NCBI GenBank assembly: GCA_050947015.1
Contig: JBMNVT010000014.1
Coordinates: forward strand, 1 to 59,617
Direction of reading: 5' to 3'
DNA from: CAKXIK01 sp050947015
Lineage (GTDB): Bacteria; Bacillota; Clostridia; Oscillospirales; Acutalibacteraceae
DNA length: 59,617 nt
The notes beneath the pieces are model-generated. The model saw nothing but the letters and a program-made list of their open reading frames with translations. It was not told where the DNA came from and did not search any database. Below, in pieces: positions 35,148 through 43,443 of this stretch (the first letter of the stretch is position 1; every line of letters starts with the position of its first letter). Position numbers and translations under genes: made by a program.

Positions 35148-35211
35148 ATCCGGTTCGGGCGTGGAAAATCTGTTTTCTGCGTTTCCGCCGGCAGAAAGGA
35201 ATGTCATCGCC

Positions 35212-35922
35212 GTGAACGAAGCTTTTCCGCGAATTCTCACCCTGCTCCGCAAAGAAAAAGGAATCAGCCAGAAAAAAGCCGCCCAGGACCTGAGCATTTC
35301 TCAGGCGCTGCTGTCGCATTATGAAAAAGGAATCCGGGAATGCGGGCTCGATTTTCTGGTGCGCTGTGCCGATTATTATCAGGTTTCGTGCGATTATCTG
35401 CTTGGCCGCACACCCGACCGTACCGGCGCGGTGCTGACGGTTGAAGATTTGCCGGACGCCGATTTCCAGAATACGGACAAGGTGTTCAAGGGCAGCGTGC
35501 TGGCGGTTTTGAACAAAAAGCTTGTCACAAATTCGCTTACCGTCGTGTTTGATCTTTTGCAGAAATGCGGCAGTAAAGCGCTTACCACAGAGCTTTCTTC
35601 ATTTTTGATGCTTGCGGTCTATCTTTCGTTCCGCACACTTTACAATACTGATTCCAAAAACCCGCAAAGCGCGTTCAGCGTTCCGCGCGGACTCGCCTCT
35701 GGATGGACTGTGGGCGAGATGCTGCGAACCCTGGCTTGCGCGGAAGGGATGATATCCGGTGAAAACGGTGGAAAATACCCCCGCATGGAGCCGGACGAGC
35801 GGCTTTCCATGTCGCCCGAGACGCTCAAGGAACAGTATCCCTATTTTTATCAGTCGCTTTCCAATCTGGTGCAGCGTGCCGAGGCTCTCCTGACCGAAAA
35901 GCTCCCGCTCTCCGCAAGGTGA
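35212..35922 (+). CDS. XRE-family transcriptional regulator with a long C-terminal domain
   Basis: 236 residues. Residues 1-65 form a Cro/CI helix-turn-helix (ILTLLRKEKGISQKKAAQDL, then SISQALLSHYEKGIRECGLD, YYQVSCDYLLGRTPD). The remaining 170 residues are mainly helical with no recognised ligand domain. GTG 35212 is used because the fold begins there and GAAAGGA stands 12 bases upstream. It is divergent from the phosphatase gene. The following fusion gene starts 180 bases later, so co-transcription is possible. Confidence 0.85.
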   Translation: MNEAFPRILTLLRKEKGISQKKAAQDLSISQALLSHYEKGIRECGLDFLVRCADYYQVSCDYLLGRTPDRTGAVLTVEDLPDADFQNTDKVFKGSVLAVLNKKLVTNSLTVVFDLLQKCGSKALTTELSSFLMLAVYLSFRTLYNTDSKNPQSAFSVPRGLASGWTVGEMLRTLACAEGMISGENGGKYPRMEPDERLSMSPETLKEQYPYFYQSLSNLVQRAEALLTEKLPLSAR

Positions 35923-36101
35923 CCGATATCTTATTTATTGTACCACGCTTTGAACCAAAAAGGAACACTTTTTTTACGGCAAAATCAAATCGCGGGCGCC
36001 GGAATTCGGAAATATTCCGTCGCCTGCTTGCAAATTATTCTGCGTCAGGTTGCAGGCAGGGAATGAAACCTGCATGCGCGTTACAGACGAAAGGGGCGCT
36101 G

Positions 36102-37565
36102 ATGATGCGAACAGAATCTGAAATGCTGGCGCTGATTCGCCGGGCGGCGCAGCAGGATGACAGAATCCGCGCAGCGTGGCTGAACGGCTCCCGGGCAAAT
36201 CCGGCTGCGCAGCGGGATGTGCTGCAGGACTATGACGTGGTTTTTTCTGTTTCGGAGCTTGCGCCGTTGCGCAGTCTTGCACACTGGGAACAGCTGTTCG
36301 GCGCGATTGCGGTGGCGCAGGAGCCGGATGATTCCGCGCTTTTTCCTGGGGAAGGCGAAGAAGGACGGTATGCGTTCCTGATGCAGTTTGTCGACGGCGT
36401 TCGCATTGACCTGACGCTGCTGACGGTCGAAAAAGCCGCGCAGAATTTTGGAGCCGACGGCCAGACCCTGCTGCTGCTCGACAAGGACGGCACGCTTCCC
36501 GAACTTCCGGCGCCGACAGATCGCGAATATTGGGTTCAAAAGCCGGATGAACGGCGTTTTGCAGCCTGCTGCAACGAGTTTTACTGGGTTTCGCCGTATG
36601 TGGCAAAGGGCCTCTGGCGGGGAGATCTGCTTTATGCCTTTGATATGCTGAACAGCGCGGTTCGCCCGATGCTGATTTTGATGCTGGAATGGAAAGCGGG
36701 GATCCTGACCGGTTTTTCCTGTTCGGCGGGCAAATGCGGCAAGCTGCTGCCAAAGCTGCTGCCAGAAGAAGACGCCGAAGAGCTGCTTGCGATCGGCTGT
36801 CGGGCGAACGCGGAAGAGCAGTGGGGTGCGCTGGAGCGGATGCAGCGGCTGTTTATCCGGTCGGCTCGATTTGTGGCGGACGCACTGCATTTTTCCTTTT
36901 GTGAAGCGGAAGAGCAAGGCTCGCGGAACGTGATCGCAATGATAAAAAGCGACCGGCTGTTCGCGTCGGAACAGGAACGCGCCGCGTTTTTGGATTCTGC
37001 CCGGCGGGAAGCTTTTTTTGACCCGGATTCTCCGCTTTGGACGCACAGCCCGGCAGGGCAATCCGCCCCGGCCAAACAACCGGAGCCTCCGCTGGAGGTG
37101 GAGCGCAAATTTGCGATTTCCGGTTTTCCAAATCTGCCGGAGCTTTCGCGCAGTCTGCTGCGGCAGGGGTATCTTTCCACGTCGCCGGTGGTGCGCATCC
37201 GCAGCAGGGAAACGCCGGACGGCGCCGTTTCCTGCCGCATCTGCGTCAAGGGAAAAGGTAGCCTTGTCCGAACCGAAGTAGAGCAGGAAATCAGCCGCCA
37301 AAAATTTGAGGCGCTTTGCACGCTGCTGCCGGCCGAGCCGGTGGAAAAGGAGCAGCGCACCTACAGCCTGCCCGGCGGGTATGTGCTGGAATGCAACTGC
37401 GTGGAGCAGGGAAAATACTGGTATGCCGAAGTGGAGTTCCCTTCGGTGAGCGAGGCCCAGGCGTTTGTTCCGCCCGCATTTCTGGGTGAAGAATTGACCG
37501 GGCGGCCCGGTTTTTCCATGAGCGAATACTGGAATCAAAAATTGAAAGGAAGCGTTGCAGAATGA
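36102..37565 (+). CDS. Aminoglycoside 6-adenylyltransferase (ANT6) domain fused to a CYTH domain
   Basis: 487 residues. The first 290 match the AadK/AadE streptomycin 6-adenylyltransferase family. MRTESEMLALI opens the domain, then NGSRAN and QDYDVVF form the nucleotidyltransferase GS...DxD site, followed by FVDGVRIDLTLL and LLLLDKDGTLPELP. Residues about 329-487 form a CYTH domain (triphosphate tunnel): LEVERKF carries the ExExK signature, with later VRIRSRE, ISRQKF and a YAEVEF strand. CYTH proteins act on triphosphates (ThTPase, tripolyphosphatase, class IV adenylate cyclase). ATG 36102 (or 36105) follows AAAGGGG. It overlaps the next gene by 4 bases. Whether it gives resistance is unknown. 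Confidence 0.85.
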   Translation: MMRTESEMLALIRRAAQQDDRIRAAWLNGSRANPAAQRDVLQDYDVVFSVSELAPLRSLAHWEQLFGAIAVAQEPDDSALFPGEGEEGRYAFLMQFVDGVRIDLTLLTVEKAAQNFGADGQTLLLLDKDGTLPELPAPTDREYWVQKPDERRFAACCNEFYWVSPYVAKGLWRGDLLYAFDMLNSAVRPMLILMLEWKAGILTGFSCSAGKCGKLLPKLLPEEDAEELLAIGCRANAEEQWGALERMQRLFIRSARFVADALHFSFCEAEEQGSRNVIAMIKSDRLFASEQERAAFLDSARREAFFDPDSPLWTHSPAGQSAPAKQPEPPLEVERKFAISGFPNLPELSRSLLRQGYLSTSPVVRIRSRETPDGAVSCRICVKGKGSLVRTEVEQEISRQKFEALCTLLPAEPVEKEQRTYSLPGGYVLECNCVEQGKYWYAEVEFPSVSEAQAFVPPAFLGEELTGRPGFSMSEYWNQKLKGSVAE

Positions 37566-38533
37566 ACAATCCATATGTAGGAATGAACTCACAGATCTAC
37601 GGGGTGGAAGAGCACAGGCTTGTCGGCGGCAGAGGCGACGGCATGCGCCTGTTTCAGATTCGCAACGGCTCGGGTCTGGAGCTGACGGTTTCGGCCGACC
37701 GCTGTGCGGATATTTCCCGCGCGTCGCTTAACGGTGTGAATCTGAGCTGGTTTTCCCCCGTCGGGTATGCGGCGCCGGCCTATTATGACGACCGCGGACT
37801 GAATTTTCTGCGCTCCTTCACCGGCGGTTTTTTAACGACCTGCGGATTGACCGCAGCGGGGAGCCCCTGCAAGGACGGAGGCGAGGAGGTTCCGCTGCAC
37901 GGGCGCATTGCAAATATGCCCGCCGAGCATGTTTATTATACCGAGGATGACCGCGAGCTTTGCCTGTATGCAACGGTTCGCCAGACATCTGTCTTTGCCG
38001 AAAAACTGGTGCTTAACCGGAAAATTACCTGCCCCATCGGCGAAAACAGGATGATCCTGACCGATACGATTGAGAATCAGGGCGACAACCGGGAACCGCT
38101 GATGATGCTTTATCATATGAATATGGGTTACCCGCTGCTGGATGAGGATGCCGAGCTGACGATCCCTTCGAACGCAGTCACTCCGCGGGACAGCCGCGCC
38201 GCCGAGGGCATTGATTCCTGGCAGCGGATGCTTGAGCCGCAGGCGAATTTTGTGGAGCAGTGCTATTACCATGACTTTGAGGGAGAAACCGGCTTTGCTC
38301 AGCTGGTAAACCGCAAGGCGGGTGTCGGCGTTAAAATTTCGTTCCCGACCGACCCGTTCTGCTGCTTTACGCAGTGGAAACAGATGGGCCGGCACGCCTA
38401 TGTGCTTGGGCTGGAACCGGGCAACTGCACGCCGGACGGGCGTGACGTTCTCCGCTGCGAGGGCAAGCTTAAATTCATTGAGCCGGGCGAACAGCAAACC
38501 TTCCAACTTACGGTTGATTTCCTGACGGTTTGA
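37562..38533 (+). CDS. DUF4432 aldose-1-epimerase-like protein
   Basis: 323 residues. The protein has the galactose-mutarotase beta-sandwich look: LTVSADRCADISRASLNG near the N-terminus, GGFLTTCGLTAAG and LHGRIANMPAEHV in the middle, and LYHMNMGYPLLDEDAEL later. DUF4432 proteins bind or epimerise sugars, with roles mostly unassigned. The ATG overlaps the stop of the ANT6-CYTH gene (AATGA), so translation is coupled. No signal peptide is seen. Confidence 0.87.
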   Translation: MNNPYVGMNSQIYGVEEHRLVGGRGDGMRLFQIRNGSGLELTVSADRCADISRASLNGVNLSWFSPVGYAAPAYYDDRGLNFLRSFTGGFLTTCGLTAAGSPCKDGGEEVPLHGRIANMPAEHVYYTEDDRELCLYATVRQTSVFAEKLVLNRKITCPIGENRMILTDTIENQGDNREPLMMLYHMNMGYPLLDEDAELTIPSNAVTPRDSRAAEGIDSWQRMLEPQANFVEQCYYHDFEGETGFAQLVNRKAGVGVKISFPTDPFCCFTQWKQMGRHAYVLGLEPGNCTPDGRDVLRCEGKLKFIEPGEQQTFQLTVDFLTV

Positions 38534-38657
38534 CGCCACGACAGCCGGATTCCGCCGTACATCTGCAGAAATTGCCGATGCGGTTTCCGAACTGCTGCCC
38601 CGGCATCCCCTAAACCGCCGCAAACCCTGCGGCATGAGGAAAGGAATGGTTATCAGA

Positions 38658-39721
38658 ATGAAAAGACTGGTTGCGACAGCGTGCGCCGTGCTGTGCCTGT
38701 GTTTTGCCGGAACAACGGCATTGGCGCAGAGCGGGACTCAGGGCGACTACATCATTGAGGAAGCGGATCTGTCTTTCACCTTTGCACAGGATGACTGGTA
38801 CGTTTTGACGAGGGATAATCTGGAGAACAACGATTTTGTGGTCGATTATGATCAGGATGCGGACGAGCTTCTCAGCAATATGGAAAGCAACAATATTTAT
38901 TTTGATGCGTTTGACCGTGATATCACCTGTGAATTGGTCATTTCCACCGCTCATGTCGGGTATCCGCGCAGCATGAAGACCCTGCATAACATGGATTTAG
39001 ACGAGATTGTCGACCAAATGCTCGGGTTGGACGAGCTGAAAAACGCGGGCGTTCAGATGAACCATTATCAGCTTGAAATGGTTGGAGACCAGGAGTATCT
39101 GCGGCTTGATTTTACAAGAAATTCCGACGGTGGAACCCTTTACGGCCGGCAGTATACAACCGTAGTCGGCGGACATCTGACCAATTTTACCCTGACTTCG
39201 TACACGGGCGGCGATCTTGACGGCACGATGGAATCCGTTCTCACCGGGCTTCTTGTTTCAGTGAAATACAACGGAACGCCGGATTGGGCAATTTTGCCGC
39301 GGTTGCGGCAGTTTTTGCGGTACTGATTGTCGTTGTTGTGCTGCTGGCGGTACGCCATTCCAAAAAGAAGCGCGAGCGCCAGGCTGCTGTTGCCGCCATC
39401 TACGGAGGAGTACCGCCGATGCCCTATGGCCAGCGGACGCCGCCGTATGTTCCGCAGCCGGGAGTTCCCGCCGCGCCGCCCATGACTTATGGCCAGCAGG
39501 CACCGCCGTATGCTCCGCAGCCGGGAGTTCCCGCCGCGCCGCCCATGACTTACGGCCAGCAGATGCCGCCGTATGCTCCGCGGCAGAGCCAACCAGCAGC
39601 GCAAATATCCGCTGAGCAGCGAAGCGAGGCGGAGGAACACAGCGGTCATTGCTGCGCCTGCGGTGCGCCTTTGAAGCCGGGCAGCCATTTTTGCGAGCAG
39701 TGCGGTATGCGCAACGATTAA
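38658..39721 (+). pseudogene. Frameshifted membrane protein: signal peptide, exported domain, TM helix, proline-rich repeats, zinc ribbon
   Basis: Two frames appear to be one gene. Frame 1 starts at ATG 38658 with a signal peptide (MKRLVATACAVLCLCFAG, cleavage after ALA) and an exported domain of about 200 residues. It runs into a stop at 39326 after VKYNGTPDWAILP. Frame 2 (open from about 39284 to 39721) continues with the membrane helix (NFAAVAAVFAVLIVVVVLLA), a basic stop-transfer, three 21-residue Pro/Tyr/Gly/Gln repeats and a double-CxxC zinc ribbon (CCACGAP, CEQCG). Restoring one G in the GGG at 39286-39288 joins the halves. It may be a real mutation or a base-calling error in a G run. 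Function unknown. Confidence 0.72.
39419..39607 (+). repeat. Three 63-bp tandem repeats (21 residues each)
   Basis: Units 39419-39481, 39482-39544 and 39545-39607 encode M(P/T)YGQ-x-x-PPYxP-type repeats. The first two are very similar, with GVPAAPP ends, and the third is diverged. Confidence 0.8.
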
Positions 39722-39735
39722 GGAAGGATGATGGG

Positions 39736-40470
39736 ATGCTCAACTGCATAGCCCGGCCGCTGCGCGGTATTCTGTTCGACAAAGACGGTACCCTGCTGGA
39801 TCTGGAATCGTTATGGATGCCTGCTGCGGAGCGGACGGTCGATGAAGTTCTGCGGAGATACTGCGGAGGAGATGTTTCCTTTCGCAATGAACTTTTGCTT
39901 TCCGTGGGCATTTCCGACGGGCATGCGCTGCCGGAAGGCCCCCTGGTGGCGGGAACCAACGGGGATGCGGCGTTCGCAATGCGCGAGGTGCTGCTGCGGC
40001 ATGGCGTTTCGCCGGGAAAAGGGTTTGTCGGCGAAACAGCCGTTTTTTTGACAAGGTGTGCCTGTGGGGAAACAACGAATGTCTGCCCAACCTGCTCCGG
40101 TCTGGCGGGGATTCTGCAAAAACTGCGCAGCCACGGTCTTGTGCTGGGGCTTGCCACCTCTGACCGTCCGGAAAGCGCCCTGCTGCACCTGCAAAAGCTT
40201 GGAATCCGGCAGGAATTTGAATTTTTCGGCACTGACGATGGAACCTTCCGCCCCAAACCCGCGCCGGATCTGATCCGTGCTTTTTGCGGGCATTTTGGCT
40301 TTTTGCCCGAGGAATGCGCCGTTGTGGGAGATTCACCCAACGACATGCGCTTTGCCGCGGGCGGCGGCAGCACCGGAATTTTCCTTTCTCCCGCCGGCTG
40401 CGGCGAACTTCCTCCCGGTGCGCAGGCTGTTGTCCGCAGCCTTGCTGAACTGCCGGGGCTGTTGTTTTAA
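39736..40470 (+). CDS. HAD-superfamily phosphatase
   Basis: 244 residues. Motif I is ILFDKDGTLLDLESLW (nucleophile Asp in FDKDGT), motif II is LATSD, and motif III/IV is KPAPD with GDSPNDMRFA. A cap domain with two CxC-type pairs (RCACGETTNVCPTC) lies between motifs I and II, which is unusual and may bind a metal. It resembles the phosphoglycolate phosphatase branch. AGGAAGG lies eight bases before ATG 39736. It is 15 bases after the zinc-ribbon gene, so they are likely co-transcribed. Substrate unknown. Confidence 0.86.
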   Translation: MLNCIARPLRGILFDKDGTLLDLESLWMPAAERTVDEVLRRYCGGDVSFRNELLLSVGISDGHALPEGPLVAGTNGDAAFAMREVLLRHGVSPGKGFVGETAVFLTRCACGETTNVCPTCSGLAGILQKLRSHGLVLGLATSDRPESALLHLQKLGIRQEFEFFGTDDGTFRPKPAPDLIRAFCGHFGFLPEECAVVGDSPNDMRFAAGGGSTGIFLSPAGCGELPPGAQAVVRSLAELPGLLF

Positions 40471-40500
40471 AGCTGCGGCGCAGTTGGATTTTTGATTGAA

Positions 40501-40547
40501 AAAAATACCCGCCGGAAAGATTTTCCAGTTCTTTCCGGCGGGTATTT
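40501..40547. terminator. Bidirectional terminator after the HAD and aldolase genes
   Basis: ATACCCGCCGGAAAGA pairs with TCTTTCCGGCGGGTAT, flanked by A and T runs. Confidence 0.85.
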
Positions 40548-40598
40548 CAACAGTCGGGCTGTTTTGCAGTGCGGCCCTTCTGCCTACAGGTTTTAAAA

Positions 40599-41462
40599 TT
40601 ACGCCTTGTTGACGGAACCGAACAGCTCCATCTTTTCCTTGACGGTCTGCTTGATGGCTTCAAAGCCGGGCGCAAGCAGCTTACGGGGGTCAAAGCCTTT
40701 GCCCTGCTGGTCTTTGCCCGCTTCAATATAAGCGCGGGTCGCAGCGGCAAACGAAAGCTGGCATTCGGTGTTAACGTTGATCTTGGAAACACCGAGATCG
40801 ATCGCCTGTTTAATCATATCGTCCGGGATGCCGGTGCCGCCGTGCAGCACGAGTGGCATCGCTCCGGTGAGAGCCTGAACATTGGCAAGAACGTCAAAAC
40901 GAAGGCCCGGCCAGTTCGCCGGATATTTGCCGTGAATGTTTCCGATGCCGGCAGCCAGCATCGTAACACCAAGATCGGCGATCATTTTGCATTCCTTCGG
41001 GTCGGCGCATTCTCCCATGCCGACAACGCCGTCCTCTTCGCCGCCGATGGAACCGACTTCGGCTTCGATGGACATGCCCTTTTCGCGGGTGATCGCGACG
41101 AGTTCTTTTGTCTTTTCAATGTTTTCATCAATCGGGTAATGGGAGCCGTCGAACATGATGGAAGAAAAGCCGGCTTCGATGCAGGCCTTTGCGCCCTCAT
41201 AGGTGCCGTGGTCAAGGTGCAGCGCCACCGGAACCGTGATGCCCAGCGAATCGATCATCGCTTTTACCATGGCAGCGACGGTTTTGAACCCGCACATGTA
41301 TTTTCCCGCGCCCTCGGAAACGCCGAGAATGACCGGGGAATTGCACTCCTGTGCGGTGAGCAGAATGGCTTTTGTCCATTCCAGATTGTTGATGTTGAAC
41401 TGACCGACTGCATAGTGGCCTGCCTTTGCTTTGGTCAGCATTTCTTTTGCAGAAACCAGCAT
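40599..41462 (-). CDS. fba: Fructose-bisphosphate aldolase, class II
   Basis: 287 residues. A zinc-dependent glycolytic aldolase. LVSAKEMLTKAKAGHYAVGQ is the family N-terminus, ALHLDHGTYEGAK carries a zinc-binding His, and SSIMFDGSHYPI, LAAGIGNIHGKYP and LVLHGGTGIPDD complete the active site. The frame is open further upstream, but ATG 41462 has CGGAGGAAG in front and gives the family length. It is divergent from nanE with its own promoter. Confidence 0.95.
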   Translation of the reverse strand: MLVSAKEMLTKAKAGHYAVGQFNINNLEWTKAILLTAQECNSPVILGVSEGAGKYMCGFKTVAAMVKAMIDSLGITVPVALHLDHGTYEGAKACIEAGFSSIMFDGSHYPIDENIEKTKELVAITREKGMSIEAEVGSIGGEEDGVVGMGECADPKECKMIADLGVTMLAAGIGNIHGKYPANWPGLRFDVLANVQALTGAMPLVLHGGTGIPDDMIKQAIDLGVSKINVNTECQLSFAAATRAYIEAGKDQQGKGFDPRKLLAPGFEAIKQTVKEKMELFGSVNKA

Positions 41463-41505
41463 AAGAAACTTCCTCCGTTTTTCTGATAAATTTTTAACTT
41501 TTTTC

Positions 41506-41533
41506 ATTATACCCGATTGCCGATAAAAATCAA
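41506..41533 (-). promoter_or_regulatory. Promoter for fba
   Basis: On the minus strand TTGATT (41528-41533), 16-base spacer, TATAAT (41506-41511). Confidence 0.65.
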
Positions 41534-41659
41534 GCCGGAAGCAGGCTTCCGGCAAAAAATTCGCAATTTTTTCATACCTCGGCTGTTTTTATCGGCCTGC
41601 CATGTCTTTTTGTGGACCTTTACCGCAGAGTTAAATTTTTTGCGCTTCTGATACGCAGG

Positions 41660-41688
41660 TTGAATTTGACGGGGCATCATGCTACAAT
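41660..41688 (+). promoter_or_regulatory. Promoter for nanE
   Basis: TTGAAT (41660-41665), 17-base spacer, TACAAT (41683-41688). Confidence 0.65.
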
Positions 41689-41764
41689 AGGAAAATAATT
41701 GACGAGATGATTTTTCCGGCGAGGATTTGCCGGAAGCGGGTTGCGGAAAGGAAATGGTGTTGGG

Positions 41765-42457
41765 ATGGCAAGTACGGAAAAACAGAAGGTTTTTGACGCC
41801 GTAAAGGGGAAGCTGATTGTTTCCTGCCAGGCGTTGGAGGAAGAGCCTCTGCACAGCTCTTTTATTATGTCGCGTATGGCTCTGGCGGCTTCCATGGGAG
41901 GAGCCGGCGGAATTCGAGCCAACACAGTGGAGGATATCACCGAGATCAAAAAAACGGTTTCCCTGCCGGTGATCGGCATTATCAAACAGGTCTACGACGA
42001 CAGCGATGTTTATATTACTCCGACCATGAAGGAGGTTGACGCGCTGGCGGCATGCGGCGTAAACATCATCGCGATGGATGCCACCAACCGGCTGCGCACC
42101 GGGAAAAAGACGCTGGAAGAAATATTTGCCGCGGTTCGCGCCAAATATCCGGATCAGATCTTTATGGCGGACTGCTCCTGCTTTCAGGAAGCCAAACATG
42201 CCGCCGAAATTGGATTTGACTGTGTCGGCACCACCATGGCGGGCTATACGCCCTACACCAAGGGCACCGCATTGCCGGATCTGCCGTTTGTTGCGCGCGC
42301 AGCCAGTGAACTTTCCGTTCCGGTGATCGCCGAGGGCGGAATCCATTATCCGGAGCAGCTGCGCAAAGCACTGGATGCAGGCGCATGGTGCGCCGTTGTC
42401 GGCGGCGCGATCACCCGTCCGCTGGAGATCACCCGCCGGTTTACGGCGGTGCTGTAA
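41765..42457 (+). CDS. nanE: N-acetylmannosamine-6-phosphate 2-epimerase
   Basis: 230 residues. NanE converts ManNAc-6-phosphate to GlcNAc-6-phosphate in sialic acid and ManNAc breakdown. The TIM-barrel marks are LIVSCQALEEEPLHSSFIM, GGAGGIRANTVEDI, PVIGIIKQVYDDSDVYITPT, MDATNRLRTG, MADCSCFQEAKHA and VIAEGGIHYPEQ. ATG 41765 follows GGAAAGGA at 12 bases. It is the first gene of a transcript with the ROK kinase. No neuraminate lyase (nanA) is present in the window. Confidence 0.94.
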   Translation: MASTEKQKVFDAVKGKLIVSCQALEEEPLHSSFIMSRMALAASMGGAGGIRANTVEDITEIKKTVSLPVIGIIKQVYDDSDVYITPTMKEVDALAACGVNIIAMDATNRLRTGKKTLEEIFAAVRAKYPDQIFMADCSCFQEAKHAAEIGFDCVGTTMAGYTPYTKGTALPDLPFVARAASELSVPVIAEGGIHYPEQLRKALDAGAWCAVVGGAITRPLEITRRFTAVL

Positions 42458-42490
42458 ACCGGTCTGCCGGGGAAAGGAATGCAAAAGACC

Positions 42491-43378
42491 ATGAAACAGA
42501 CCTTTGTGCTTGATGTCGGCGGAACGAGCATCAAATACGGAATGATCTCCGGCGAAGGAAAGCTTTTTAACGAAGGGGAAACCCCGACTCATGCCGAAGA
42601 AGGAGGCAAGGCGCTGCTTGGGAGAATCGTTGCTCTTGCGGAGGAACGCCGCGGCTCGTTTAAAGCAATCGGCGTATCCACCTGCGGTCAGGTGAACCGG
42701 GCCGAAGGTTCTATCCTTTATGCGACGGATAACGTTCCGGGCTATACCGGGACGCAGATCGGCAAAACGCTGCGCGAAATTTTTGGGGTCCCTGTTGCGG
42801 TGGAAAACGATGTTAACGCCGCCGCGCTGGGGGAAAGCAGGTTCGGCGCGGCAAAGGGTTTTGACAATTTTCTCTGTGTTACTTACGGCACGGGGATCGG
42901 CGGAGCTATTGTGCTGGGCGGGCAACTTTACGCCGGCAAAAACGGCTCGGCTGGGGAGCTTGGTCATATGATTACCCACGCGGGCGGAAAACCGTGCACC
43001 TGCGGCGGGCGCGGCTGTTACGAGGCGTACGCCTCCACCGGCGCACTTTCCCGCCTTGCGGAGGAGGTACTTGGCGGGGAATGGAATGGGCGTTCTCTGT
43101 TTGAAGCGCTTCGTTCCGGTGACGACCGTGTGCGCGGGGTGGTGGACGACTGGTGTGGGGAAATCGCGGTGGGGCTTGCATCGCTGATTCACACCTTTGA
43201 ACCGGAGGCGATCGTGCTCGGCGGCGGTATCATGCGCGAACCGTATGTGCTGCAGGCGCTGCAAAGCCGTGTTCCGCAGCTCGTTATGGCGAGCTTCCGT
43301 GGTGTGGAGCTGCGAAATGCCGCGCTGGGCAACCATGCAGGTCTGTTCGGAGCGTTCGCTTCCGTGAACGAGATCTGA
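42491..43378 (+). CDS. ROK-family sugar kinase, probably ManNAc kinase
   Basis: 295 residues. FVLDVGGTSIKYGMI is the ATP-binding phosphate loop, VENDVNAAALGE carries the catalytic Asp region, and GTGIGGAIVLGGQLYAGKNG is the glucose/ManNAc-binding loop. The zinc site CTCGGRGCYEAYAS is typical of ROK kinases. Placed 33 bases after nanE, it is most likely the ManNAc kinase (nanK), but glucokinase activity cannot be excluded. GGAAAGGA lies 12 bases before ATG 42491; ATG 42479 is too close. Confidence 0.88.
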   Translation: MKQTFVLDVGGTSIKYGMISGEGKLFNEGETPTHAEEGGKALLGRIVALAEERRGSFKAIGVSTCGQVNRAEGSILYATDNVPGYTGTQIGKTLREIFGVPVAVENDVNAAALGESRFGAAKGFDNFLCVTYGTGIGGAIVLGGQLYAGKNGSAGELGHMITHAGGKPCTCGGRGCYEAYASTGALSRLAEEVLGGEWNGRSLFEALRSGDDRVRGVVDDWCGEIAVGLASLIHTFEPEAIVLGGGIMREPYVLQALQSRVPQLVMASFRGVELRNAALGNHAGLFGAFASVNEI

Positions 43379-43443
43379 AATCCAATGAAATTTGCTGATG
43401 TATTCTGCAATTTGAATCAGCTGAAAAGAAAGGAACGGATGAT

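Noticed and set aside
35919..36101. N-terminal extension of the ANT6-CYTH protein from 35919
   Set aside because: The ANT6 family begins at the MRTESEM motif with its own ribosome binding site; the extension is Arg/Lys-rich and shows no conservation pattern.
39419..39607. The 63-bp repeats as a CRISPR-like or mobile repeat
   Set aside because: They are in-frame, contiguous, have no spacers and encode a proline-rich protein repeat.
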